From Brachypodium distachyon (taxonomy: Eukaryota; Streptophyta; Magnoliopsida; Poales; Poaceae): a DNA stretch of 64,000 bases. The notes under the pieces were generated by a model. It had not been told where the DNA came from. It searched no databases and worked only from the letters and a program-made list of their open reading frames with translations. Shown here piece after piece: positions 47,725 through 58,630 of this stretch. Positions within the stretch are counted from its first letter, which is position 1. The number at the start of each line of letters is the position of its first letter. A program made the position numbers and the translations under genes. The DNA lies in assembly GCF_000005505.3 (NCBI RefSeq), contig NC_016133.3, positions 8,804,001 through 8,868,000 on the forward strand. The letters run 5' to 3'.

Positions 47725-48300
47725 TTGATCCGATCGATCATCGGCCACCGAGGTAGGCGACAACTGAAGATCGCGCCGGTGGCGAAGCACAGGAGTAACG
47801 GAGCCGGGCTGAGCACCCTCCCGGACAAGGCGCTGGTGGGCGTGCTCCACAACGCCACGGCCGTCGTGCTGCACACCGCCGCCCTGCAGCCCCGTCGCTT
47901 CAAAGGCGGCCTCCCTCCTCCCTGGTGGTCGTCGTCGTGGTTCTTCCAGATCTCAAACTACCAAGGAATCAGGTCGGTGTCCAGCGAAATCTGCCAAGAG
48001 CTCTCAAGCAAAACACCAAAGGAATCGCCCCAGTCACAGACGCTCATCGGACAATGTGCGAACCTGACCTATCTCTACCTCTACCTGCGCGTGTGCCCAT
48101 CGATTGCTTACTTCAGCAGCCTGTTCACAAGCATTTTGCGCGAGCTGCACTGGCTCAGGCAGCTGAGCCTCGAGGACTTCCTCCTCACCGACCACGCCGT
48201 CAATTCCATCGCTGCCTTGCTCGCCAACACCCAGAGCCTGGAGGAGCTGTCCCTGTTTTCTCTGGCTACGCCGCCTCCAAAGATAGACTTAAAAAATGTG
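47725..48300 (+). pseudogene. Probable F-box/LRR gene fragment
   Basis: An open frame contains GLSTLPDKALVGVLHNATAV, which loosely resembles an F-box. Then come LRQLSLEDFLLTDHAVNSIA and LLANTQSLEELSLFSLATPP, which look like the leucine-rich part of grass F-box proteins. The frame runs into AT-rich non-coding sequence after about 48296 (a GT follows LKN). There is no full domain set, so a truncated or captured copy is likely. A short real gene cannot be excluded. Confidence 0.4.
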
Positions 48301-48477
48301 TGTAGAATTTACTTTGGAACATCATGCCCTCTCCTTCATTCGTGTCTTCATTTTCTCATAGTTCTTTGGCCATCATGCAATTGCGATGTTTGTATTTTGT
48401 TGTTCCGTTACAACGCACGGACATTTTGGCTAGTCCTATTAAAAATATATCAAGCTGTTTTTCACTATCACAAGTAA

Positions 48478-49721
48478 TGTTGCTTTATAATCTTTAGGGT
48501 CTCGTAGAATTTATGGTTTTATTTTTGGAATTTGGAGAGTACCGGTGCTTAGGAACTTTTATAGGAGTGCATATAGCTCAATCGATTTAAAAATAGTTAT
48601 TTCTTAGTACATTAGAATTGTCCGATTAAGATCTTCTCATCTCTGTAGTAGTTGCCTGAATTTCATCTTTAAACCGGACTTTCCTCCAATGTATCTTGGT
48701 TTGAAGATGCTGTGTAGGTGTCCTCTGCATTTAAAAAAATTTGTAAGAGATGCGTGATTACAATCCGACAAAATATAGATACATATATTCATTTTCGAAA
48801 GGTGGGACAACATAATGTGACCTTCTAAGGTCGAACCTGGTGGGCAACCAACATACCTCACTGGGCTGACCACCAAAGTTGAGCTCAGTTCTCAAGTGTC
48901 CTCATTGTTCTTGAATCTGTTGGACATGTTCATTTCATTCTTGTCATAACTTCTCCATTTTGGATGAACCTTTACTTCATCCCACCAATACTAAAGTGTG
49001 TGAGAAAGGCTGGCTGTCTCCTCCACCTCGTTGTTTTATAGCTACCATGTATGCATCACGAGCTTTTTCCCTAACTTGCTTATGACACTGACCACTAACA
49101 TATGTGCTACTTGTTAGAGTCCAACACCCTGAAAAAACAAGCGTGCTATCCGACTTGCTCCAATAATTTCCATTCCAATAGATCCGTTCCACCTTGCACT
49201 GCATCCAAACACTACCAAAAAAGATAGATGTTGAGCCAAGAGGTTCTGAACAAAACAAATAGGACGGTCATGCCATAAATCGCATAACATTCAAGAGATA
49301 CTTATGCATTTTTTGTAACACTGTTTATAGATATGTGAACAACCAAGCAAAGATAACTGCAAATCATCCAGTTACTGCTCTGTTCCAGATTGCAACCCCA
49401 AGTCCCAGGATATGAGTATATGACCAGGTGGCCTGAAATAAAATGGTAAGCAAGAGATAGCAGCCACCATCTCAAAGTGACACAAGGTACTTGTACACAG
49501 CAGTCGAGAAAAACAGCTATAGTGTAATTCATGAGCGCTAGTCAAAGCACACAAGACAAGCTCTCTCCTATTTTCAGCGATCAGCCTTACAGATTTTATG
49601 GCAGGCCGCAACGGCATAGTGGCAGAACAACGGAAATAACAAACACAAATCGTAGAAACGAAGGCACAAGCAGATCTGACAATATACAACTGAATCATTC
49701 CCATCTCCCTGATTATTCAGT
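48478..49721. other. Intergenic DNA downstream of SINAT
   Basis: AT-rich, with the likely SINAT 3' untranslated region next to 49721. No gene, MITE or repeat was recognised. Confidence 0.4.
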
Positions 49722-52700
49722 TCAGCTGAACAGATTTGGTATGCAGGCACCCGAGTCAGGATTCTGCTGTTCTCTCCAGATACGGCCAGTTACCCGCAGT
49801 TTCAGCTCCTTCCTCTCTCCACCTGAGAAAAACAGAGCCATGTTTCGCTGAATGACGAGGCCATCATGGCTGTCCCTAACCTTCCGATGGCTGTCTCGGA
49901 TGCTGCGGGGATTTCCCTCCCATATCATCTTCCGGCCATTCGCCCCAACCTCAAGGCTGTAAGTGTAGCTCCTTGCATCATTTTCATCACCCATAAAACG
50001 GAGGAAAGCCATGTATACTGGTGCCATTCCAAGTTGGAATGCCTCAAAGTGCAAACAGAAGTATTGACCAAAACAGTGGAAAACCTACAAAAAAGATGTG
50101 GTAGTATCAGACTGTTAGCACATCATTCAAACATGAAGAGATCATATATTTTTTGTCATATGCTGATACAGTGAAAGGGGTCTTTAATGGCCTCTTTAAA
50201 ATTTTAGGATTTTCGTAGAAATTTTGGAAGATTTAAATCTTTCGGAAATTTCCTACAAGGGTCCCCTAGATAACAGGATTTGAGCTCCAGTTTGTATGGA
50301 CTTTCTTCGTACACTCTCAAATCCATAGAAAAAACAACTTGAGCTAAAATCCAATTTATTTTTTCATTGAGAAGTCCAATGCATTATCTATATCTATATC
50401 CACCCTCTCTTCTTTTCTCTAAAATTCATTTTTTTATTACCCATGGAACATCGAAAAGCATCACTTCTAAAATTCCTATATTTTGATATCCTTATAAATC
50501 CATAACATGTAATATCACATTCATGTTTTTTTTGTATCCCTACGTTTTCCATGTAGTGCGATCCAAAGAGGCTGTACTTGCATAGAAATGGTACCATCCA
50601 GACTAATATATATATTCTGATGTAAAGAATACAAATTGTCAAGGCAATCAAGATATATGAAGAAAACATAGCAGTTAATTGTAACTGTTCAAGGAAGCCA
50701 AACATCATCCACAGAAGTGCATACTTACAGTCAACATCCAAGTTGCATTTTCAACTTCTCTGGGGTTGGACTTAACATAGCGGTGATTAAATGTGCACCC
50801 TGAATGCATGTCAACTTTATGATCATCTCTTAGATGTGTGACAAGGAAAGGAATATCCCCAACAACTGAGCACTCAGATCCCGCATAAGGACAATTGTAT
50901 GGCCTGAAATTGCACTGTGATTCATGCTTGAGTTTGCTGTAGTAGGGGAAGATCTCTGGACAACCTAGTGAGTAGTATTTGCAGGGTAGCTCAAGTGACT
51001 CAGCCACTTTCTCCAATGCCAAACACCTAATGTCACCGAGCTCCTGTCGACATGTTGGGCAGCGATTGTGCACCCGAGTTTTGCAGGTTGAACAAAGTGT
51101 ATGACCGTTTTGGCACTGTAACATAGAAAAAAATGAAAGTTGATTACAAACTAGCACTTATGTTTAATAAATATTTGTTAATGCTGAACCTACAAAGGAA
51201 AATGTTCCATACAGTAAATCACAATAATTAGAATGATAATCCCATAAGACATTGTTATCATCAGTCAAGAAAGGCAAGAACTGGGACACAGTAACTACGC
51301 AATCAAGGGATGTACTGGAACATCAGAACATGGAAGTGTAGGGAATCCCGTATAAGCGGCACAGGGCTAGGGTGCAAAGGCATGAGGTGGAAGTGCAACA
51401 TGAGTACGAGTAGGTCACAGCTTGGACTCAAGTCTTGTAGCTGTGGAGTTCGGCTTATTTCAGACAAACCATAGTCCCTCGGGTACCACAAGTCCACAAC
51501 TACTACCCCAAGGCTACGATCCTAAAGATTTGATATTAGAGCTACCGGCACATATCATCATGCCGGAGTCTCAACTCTCAAGATGCCAATATCATTGCTT
51601 CATGATGGTGCTAGATGCCATCAAGGAGCTAACCACTTGTGTCGACAACACCCAAAACAGCCTCAGTGATCGCATTGACAGAGGACAACATATGAGCTAC
51701 ACGTAGCAAAGGTGCAAACCATGTAATTAAGACTAATGTCTTTTTTCCTAGCATTTGTTGATCTCAGAGTTGGATTTGACATCAAATGGCTGCTATAGGT
51801 GTCACACTATTAAAAGGGTTGATGACTAGTAAATTCAATGTTGTCAACTGTTCAATGCTCAATTAGGGATGTATTTCAATTTAAGAGAAAGCATAAGAAA
51901 TATTAAGTGAAGTTGGAGTCTTCATGTATTACACATGAGTTTCCTGGATCCAGAAGCAGTTGCAAAGGGATATCCTACATGAGAGGCACCAGGGTTGAAA
52001 GTTGAATAGCCGAACGGTCAGATTCTGTTCAGTGCCAAAAGTTAACCCAAACAGAATGTCCTTTGTTGTCATTCCGAAGAATCCTATTGCCTGTTGGAGC
52101 AATGTAGGGCTAGAATCAAAACTCAAAACTCGCAAGTTAAAGGAGTAGGATCAACTTAGCTCAAGCTCTCTGCCCAACGAGTAAGGTCGAGTCGAATTTC
52201 AATTTGATCTCATTAGCAGATCGAGTTTAACGAGCCAAGTTAACGAGCTGATCATTTAACTTGTTAGACTCGGTTAAAATCAGCGCCCATAGGTCAGCCC
52301 AAGTGCCAAACTATCCAAGTCATCTGAGATGTAGCCCTTCTTGCCTTGCCAGGTGGCTTTGTCTAGCGCTTTGTCCAGTCCCTACTAATCCCCTAGACCT
52401 AAACAAACACACAAGTGACACAAGAACACAACATCCTCATATATTGAATTTTGTAGTATATTATGCTCAGCTATTCACATTTATACGAGTTAAATGAGTT
52501 AAATGAGCCAACTCGCGAGTTACACGATTGAAACCGGGTTGGTTTTGAACTTGTGATATTAACGAGTCAAGCCGAGCTAGATCTTTATCTTAACAAGATC
52601 TAACGAGTCGAGTTAGCTCTGCTCGAATTCCAGCCCTGGACCAGTGCCTATGTTATGGGTCTACATCCAAGTATCCAAGGTTGAGAAGCATGAGTCATTG

Positions 52701-55700
52701 TCTGATTGATAGTGTGGGTTAAATTAACAAGCCTATTTAGTTGTTGTCAAAAAAAAACAAGCCTATTAGTTCCTGGCGACAGATTGCGACACTTGACCTT
52801 AGGCATGCCATAATACCTTAGGTATCTGTTTCTTTTGCTTACCACAGTTTAGTGTTTATATGGTCCACTTGTCATACACCTAACCTCTTTTCCAATGATG
52901 TCATAATTGTGGCTCAGATTTTATTAGCTACACTTTGCCTTTGGCAATGAACAAAATATATCCTACATTTCAACGTGTTCGGATGTGTTGATGTCTAATT
53001 GTCATAATTGTGGCTTAGATTTTATTAGCCACACTTTGCCTTTGGCAATGAAAAAAATATATCCTACATTTAAAAGTGTTCGGATGTGTTGATGTCTTAT
53101 TGTCATAATTGTGGCTTAGATTTTATTAGCCACACTTTGCCTTGGCAATGAACAAAATATATCCTACATTTCAAAGTGTTTGGATGTGTTGATGTCTTAT
53201 GTCACAGAAACGGGCTAACTTCAAACACATGAAATTAGCTCAATTATTGTATGACTTCTGACAGTTGGTACCCTAACAAAAGTTTCGGGTGGAATAATGC
53301 TAATCATCCGATAAAGGAGGAAAAACTATTTAATGAGCCTAACTGCTCTATTATTGTGGGAGGCTTATAAACAGCTCCCCTCATCTTTGCTAGAGGAATC
53401 TTTTGCCAATGTCAATATACTCCTTATTCTAGAGAGTTCTCCCTTCTTGTACTTATGCTAAGCTATCCTTTGAGAAAAAGATTTGGGAAGAGTGAAATGC
53501 ACTTAAATTGAGCAACTTGTGGCAAATGATCCCTTCAGGTGATCTTCATGTACCTGTTCATCTTGGAGGTTGCCTGCTCCTTGATAGCTTGGAGATTTTT
53601 TTTTGTGCAAAGATAGCTTGGAGATTGACTTGATGATCTCCTCAAGAAGGTTATGAAGAGGCCCACAGTTCAAGTGTTGCCGAGTTCTCTTTGACCGGCA
53701 AGTGCTAGAACTTCGAGAACACACATTCCCACGTCGTGTCGTGAGATTGGCTTTTTTTTCGCATAGAGGATGGTGAACAACTTCGTTCTTGTTCAGTAAC
53801 CCTCCCTTTCCCATGTTTCCCTCTAGTCGCTATCCTACGTCCTACACCATGATCGACAAGCCTTTGAATAAACTTTAAGGCATTTAATTCTTTACCAACT
53901 TGAACTTGCATATAGGACCTTAACTTCATCCGGAGTACAAGTGTTTGCGCACTCATAACAATTTTTTCAAGTTCTTTACAATGCCATTAACTACCAACAA
54001 ACCGGAATGCTTTCAAGCCTCAATACACAACATATTTGATGATTTCTTTGTAGCTCTGTTTTTGTGTTCTATGATGATATTTAATGTACAATCCATGTTG
54101 GTCTAAACACCTCCAACATCTTTTGACGCCCCTTTTATGTCATATTGCAACAAATGCTCTTGTTGAAGTGGGGCCCAGTGCTCGTTTGGAGCGCACACCT
54201 AGGCCACACCATGTTGGCATCAAGATTGGCCATGGAAAATGAGTAATCACAAGATCCAAGTTGTGGTGCAGTAGCAGGTTGTATCAACATCTACCTAGTA
54301 TCCCTTGGCACAACTAGAAAAGCAAGTTGATCAACTACAACTCCATCGTTGAGTATCAACTAGGAAAACTCAACACGGTGGTAGACACCATGTCCCGTCA
54401 TGGTGCATAAGAGATCCCAAACATGTTAGCTTGTTGGAACTACCTTTGCTCTTTAAGGTGTCCGCACACACAGTTAAAGGTTACCACGCCCAACGAATTG
54501 TCTGAGATGCACAACAAGGAGTCCACACAGACTTCATGTTCCAGGTGATTGCTAGCCCATGAAAGATTACAGCCAATCTAGTGAGCGTATCAGCACAACA
54601 TGTGTTGCTGAAATGTTTACTTGTTGGCAAAGATCAGATGTGAGAATTGCAAACTGGTAAAAAAAAACAGTACCAGTAATTTTAATACAACCATACAGAA
54701 AAAGGCATGACAGCAAGGAAAAGAACATTTTTACCAGCTTAAACTAAATGGAACTTACCTTACGCTTGTGGAAGGGCATGCAAGTATGCAATAGAAATGC
54801 TCACCACTAATGGAAAAAAGGAAGTGTAAATGGGAATGCAACATTTCACTAGCATATACCCTGAACATCATTCCCACCTCCTGTTGGCCATATAGTTTCG
54901 CTATCAAGTAGTACTAGTATCTAATACTAGAATGGAAGAGGGCCTCAAAGTCATGTGATCCAAAAGAGACAAAACAAAGGCAAGACAAGTCAATAAGAGA
55001 TTATCAGCTGACTTTCTGCCGCAGAACTGCTGAACTGGTCAGACATAGGCATAAATTGACAAGCAGAGATGCTAGACTAGCGCACCTGACTGACTCGAAC
55101 ATGTTGAAAACTATACTGGGTTTATTAAAAGAGTAAAATACACCACTAGTCCATGAACTCGGCAGAAATGAACACTTTAGTTCACGAACTGGGAAAACGC
55201 ACACATAAACCCCTAAACTGGGATTACTGTAACACTTTAGTCAAAAAATGGTTCGGCAGGGCTAAAACACGCCACGTCGGCTTCGGCCAGGACCGCAGAT
55301 TGCTGATTGATTCTTGCAAAATGACTGCGCTAGTTAAAATCCATCCCGAGTTCCCCAAATCGGTGGCAAAATCCCCAAATCGGAGCAATCCCTAACCCTA
55401 GTTTGCTCTCTTTGCCGCGGCGCCCGTGCCCTCTCTCTCCCTCACGCGTCGCTCTTGTGCCCGTGTCCCCTATAGCAGTCGCCGTGGCTCTCCGTTGACA
55501 TGGCCGGCGGCAAAATCTCCGTTTTTGGACTAAAGTGTTACAGTAATCCCAATTTAGGGGTTTACATGTGCGTTTTTCCAGTTCGTGGACTAAAGTGTTC
55601 ATTTCTGCCGAGTTCGTGGACTAGTGGTGTATTTTACTCTTATTAAAACACATGGCAACGGATAAGAAAACTATGCGTAGTGTATCACAGCAACAATTTG

Positions 55701-56324
55701 CCTCCTCGGATGCCAAATTTGTCAAACCCTCAGCACATAATTCTCTTCATGTAAACTGGGTCGCAAATTAAGCTCAACAAGATGCAGGAAGCAGGTGCGT
55801 CGGTAGAGCACAATACACGCGCTGCTCTGCTACTAGGTGTTGAAAAAAGCCAATCCCATTCCTTGAGATGCACCAATTAAACAATCACCCATGACAGGGA
55901 GGCTGCACAAGATTAATGACCCACGCGCACGCAACAACGTTTCCACCTTTACGTCACCAGATCACGCAATTCCCCCTCAACACGGCGAGATCAATCCTAC
56001 ATCTTGGAAGACCGCAAGAAACGAATCGCGGCGCAAGAACGGGTTGCGCACCTGGTGGATGGGCGGGTACATGGAGTTGGTGCAGACGGGGCATTCGAGC
56101 AGCTCGTGGACGCCCATCGCGGGAGTCACGAGCGGCCCGGCGACGACCCCTCCGGCGCCCCCACTCCCGCCGCCAGAGACGACGACCACGTTGACGGCCG
56201 CGGCCGCCGCGGAGCCGGCGGCGGAGGACGACTTGAGGAGGGGGCGGGGGAGGTGGGACACCGCGTCGTCGTCGTCGTCCAGGCCGTCGGAGAAGGACAC
56301 GCACTCGATGCTGTCCATCTCCAT
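49722..56324 (-). CDS. SINAT: SINA-type RING E3 ubiquitin ligase (SINAT)
   Basis: Three coding exons on the minus strand: 56324-56052, 51115-50729 and 50084-49722, all phase 0, giving 340 residues. The start is MEMDSIECVSFSDG, as in plant SINATs; the frame is open further upstream but that is leader. The RING finger spans the first splice (ECPVCTNSMYPPIHQ, then CQNGHTLCSTCKTRVHNRCP and CRQELGDIRC). A SIAH-type zinc finger follows (CKYYSLGCPEIFPYYSKLKH, then CPYAGSECSVVGDIPFLVTH). The substrate-binding TRAF-like domain is in exons 2-3 (VFHCFGQYFCLHFEAFQLGM, then HDGLVIQRNMALFFSGG). Family members dimerise and ubiquitinate targets in hormone, autophagy and stress pathways. Intron 1 is 4.9 kb and full of mobile DNA, unusually large for this gene. 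Confidence 0.94.
52105..52638. mobile_element. hAT-like non-autonomous element
   Basis: Starts TAGGGCTAGAATCAAAACTC and ends GCTCGAATTCCAGCCCTG, imperfect inverted ends of hAT form. Flanking octamers GAGCAATG and GACCAGTG agree at six of eight bases, fitting a decayed duplication. The interior is rich in GAGTTAACGAG-type words on both strands. It lies in SINAT intron 1. Confidence 0.6.
52900..53200. repeat. 101-bp tandem repeat, three copies
   Basis: Copies at 52900-53000, 53001-53101 and 53102-53200 each begin GTCATAATTGTGGCT and end GGATGTGTTGATGTCT. They differ by a few substitutions and single-base gaps. In SINAT intron 1. Confidence 0.95.
54150..54412 (+). pseudogene. Ty3/gypsy pol relic in SINAT intron 1
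   Basis: Near 54355-54405 the sequence reads VEYQLGKLNTVVDTMSRHG, close to the RNase H-end motif of gypsy pol (VEYKPGKxNxVADALSR form). The preceding 200 bases give broken frames of the same kind. Only this short motif supports the call. Confidence 0.5.
55131..55639. mobile_element. Non-autonomous MULE with 9-bp target duplication
   Basis: Ends start GAGTAAAATACACCACTAGTCC and form inverted repeats of about 120 bp. TTATTAAAA flanks both sides (55122-55130 and 55640-55648), the 9-bp duplication diagnostic of Mutator-like elements. The 509-bp element has a GC-rich centre (about 55255-55520) unlike its arms, as in Pack-MULEs that carry captured gene pieces. Located in SINAT intron 1. Confidence 0.93.
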
Positions 56325-58630
56325 GGCCCGGAGCAGATCGGACCGAATCGTGCCCGGCTTGGGTTCCCAACTCCTGGCTCCGGAGGCGAAGGAACTCGTC
56401 CCCGACGGCCGGTGCCTCTTCCTTTCTCGCGGGGTTCGATTTCTTGAAGGAGCTGCTCCTGGAAGAAGTGGGGGAATGGCGAATTGGCGATGGGAAATAG
56501 TGAGATTTGTGTTGCGCTGCGCAGTTTGGTGGTGGTGGTGTGGTGGTGGGGCACTTGATTGTGCTATTATGGTGTGGGGTCTGGTGGCCGGCTGGTGCTT
56601 CGCTTTTGCCTCGCTCGTTTTCTCTTTTTTCTTTCTTTTTTGAGGGTTGCGTTGGGGTTTTATTACAGAGGGGCAGCAAGGCTGGAGGAGGTGCGGTGCA
56701 TGTTCAAATTTAAATTTGCCGTCCGGGTGACACATGATAGCACAGCAGGCTTGCGGTACGACAGAGCAGTGAAGTTTCAGCAAAGGTACGTTCCCCTTTT
56801 AACTCACTAATTTAGAAAATGGCGAATGATTCTGAATCCGTCAGGCCTCGCAGCACACCGCGTCTGCTCGCAACACTGCCCTTGCAGCATGTCGACCGCC
56901 TCGTTGCAAGCTCGCAGCAACCTTATCTGCTTAAGAGGAGGAAGAAAATTATTAACCCATGGATTTGTGTATGGAAAAACAGTAACACACTCGTAAGGTC
57001 TCATCCTGTTACCAGTGGGAATCACCAAGAAATCTTGGGATTTTAGTTCAAATCTCTTCCGGTCCCTTACAATTCTCCCAAGGAAAGATGCAACCGAACG
57101 GCCTTGAAAGGGCGTAGCGAGCCGGGGTTTGTGACCTAGGCGCCTACCCAAGGTGCTTGGCTCTTGAGCCATTCGCTCCTCATCCACTTTCTTCGGAGTT
57201 GCGGTGATTCTTTTCCTAGTTGACCCCCTCGTGTTCGAAGGATGTCATCACCACAAACAAGAGAATCTTATGATCTACTGGAGGTTCAAATTGTCTTTCA
57301 AAGACCTGTGGATACTTTAGAGGCATTGCACCTGCAAAGCTAGAACGTTTTCATGTACTTTTCGGAGAGCGAGGAATAAGGAAAAGAACAACTAGTTCCA
57401 CTATGGCGCGCTTCACTAACTCTAGTGATTATCCCATGATAATCACAATTGGGCCAGATCAAGAGTTGTATGTAGGGAGTGGCCAAGTCATGGCCTCTCC
57501 TTATGCAAATTTGGTAAAATTGGAGGGTTTGTTTGCAAAGTAACCTCATGTAGAAGAGGTACCGCCTTTACCCCGCCCCTACTTTACCTCCAGCTTCTCA
57601 CATATTATTGCAACCGTTGACATTTTCTATATCTTCGGATTTACATTATTTTGATATGTTTTCATTGTCCAAATTTAAGTTTGAATACAAACTATATACA
57701 ATTATAAGCCTATCCTCATATAAGTTGAATTCATTGGGACTTAAACCAACTGGGCCTGTTTTTATGCGCGCTTTTACGAGTCTTAGGAGTGTTTGGTTGG
57801 GCTGACGGTGACGGGATGCAATGCACCAACGATGTAGCACCAGGGATGCAATCCTATCCTTGCAGTTGGCTGTTTGGTTGGGAATTACATCTTGGAGGAG
57901 GAAGGCCGGCGGCAGAGAAGAAACGAGAACGGGAGAGGAGGAATTGCGACGAGGGAGTAAAGGGAATGGTGGAGGAGAAACGGGAGTAGTGGAGGAGGAT
58001 CGGTGGTGGGATCTCAAGAAGGGCAGAATCTCATGGACGACGGAGTGTGACATGGATAGCGGTGGGGCAGCAAAACTGGCGACAAATACGAGAGAGGGAG
58101 ACGGGCGAGAGGCAGTGCAGCAGAAAAACGCCCGTGGCTCGAGGCGGTTTTTTGCCGGGATGCAGCGTTCAGGTGCGGGCCCAGGTGCAGGCCAAGGCCC
58201 GTGCAGGAAACCAAACCGATCCGGTTCAGCTGCAGGCCAAGGCCCATGCAGGAAGCCCTTAATGATGTTTGGCGGGTTGGTATATACCGCAACCCGTTTC
58301 AATCAACCAAAACACGGATCCATGTTGATTAGTGCCATTATTTTGAAGTTCTGCTGATATTATTTCTGCCATTATTTCGTTACTTTGACAGCTTTGAGGC
58401 GAGGGACGGCACAAAGAAATGCATGACAAAAAGCTCCGCCTCTTCACTTTTTCCTGAATGCGGTGGAACAGGAGACAAACGGTGCCAATTAGCCATGACA
58501 AGTTACGTCCCCCCAGAACGGACGAATGAGCCTCATACATAGATGAATTTGGGCATTGATTTACATTTGAATTGGCTAAAGTTACACGGACGACAACAAG
58601 TTATATACATAGTTGCTGTTGTGAGGGGCA
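56325..58630. other. SINAT leader and intergenic DNA before CLPX
   Basis: The first 450 bases are probably SINAT leader and promoter (minus-strand gene). The rest has no supported gene. GC-rich patches occur at 57090-57240 and 57780-58260, the second starting GTGTTTGGTTGGG and followed at 58300 by CAACCAAAACAC. That could mark a mobile element, but the match is too short to define it. Confidence 0.4.

Noticed and set aside
53503..53956. Two minus-strand frames with Lys/Arg/Ser-rich products in SINAT intron 1
   Set aside because: No recognised domain and frames overlap; may be decayed transposon sequence but not supportable.
56325..56783. In-frame upstream extension of SINAT
   Set aside because: Family proteins start at or near MEMDSIECVS; the upstream part reads like leader.
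57788..58317. Possible element between GTGTTTGGTTGGG and CAACCAAAACAC
   Set aside because: End match is only about ten bases and no duplication could be defined.
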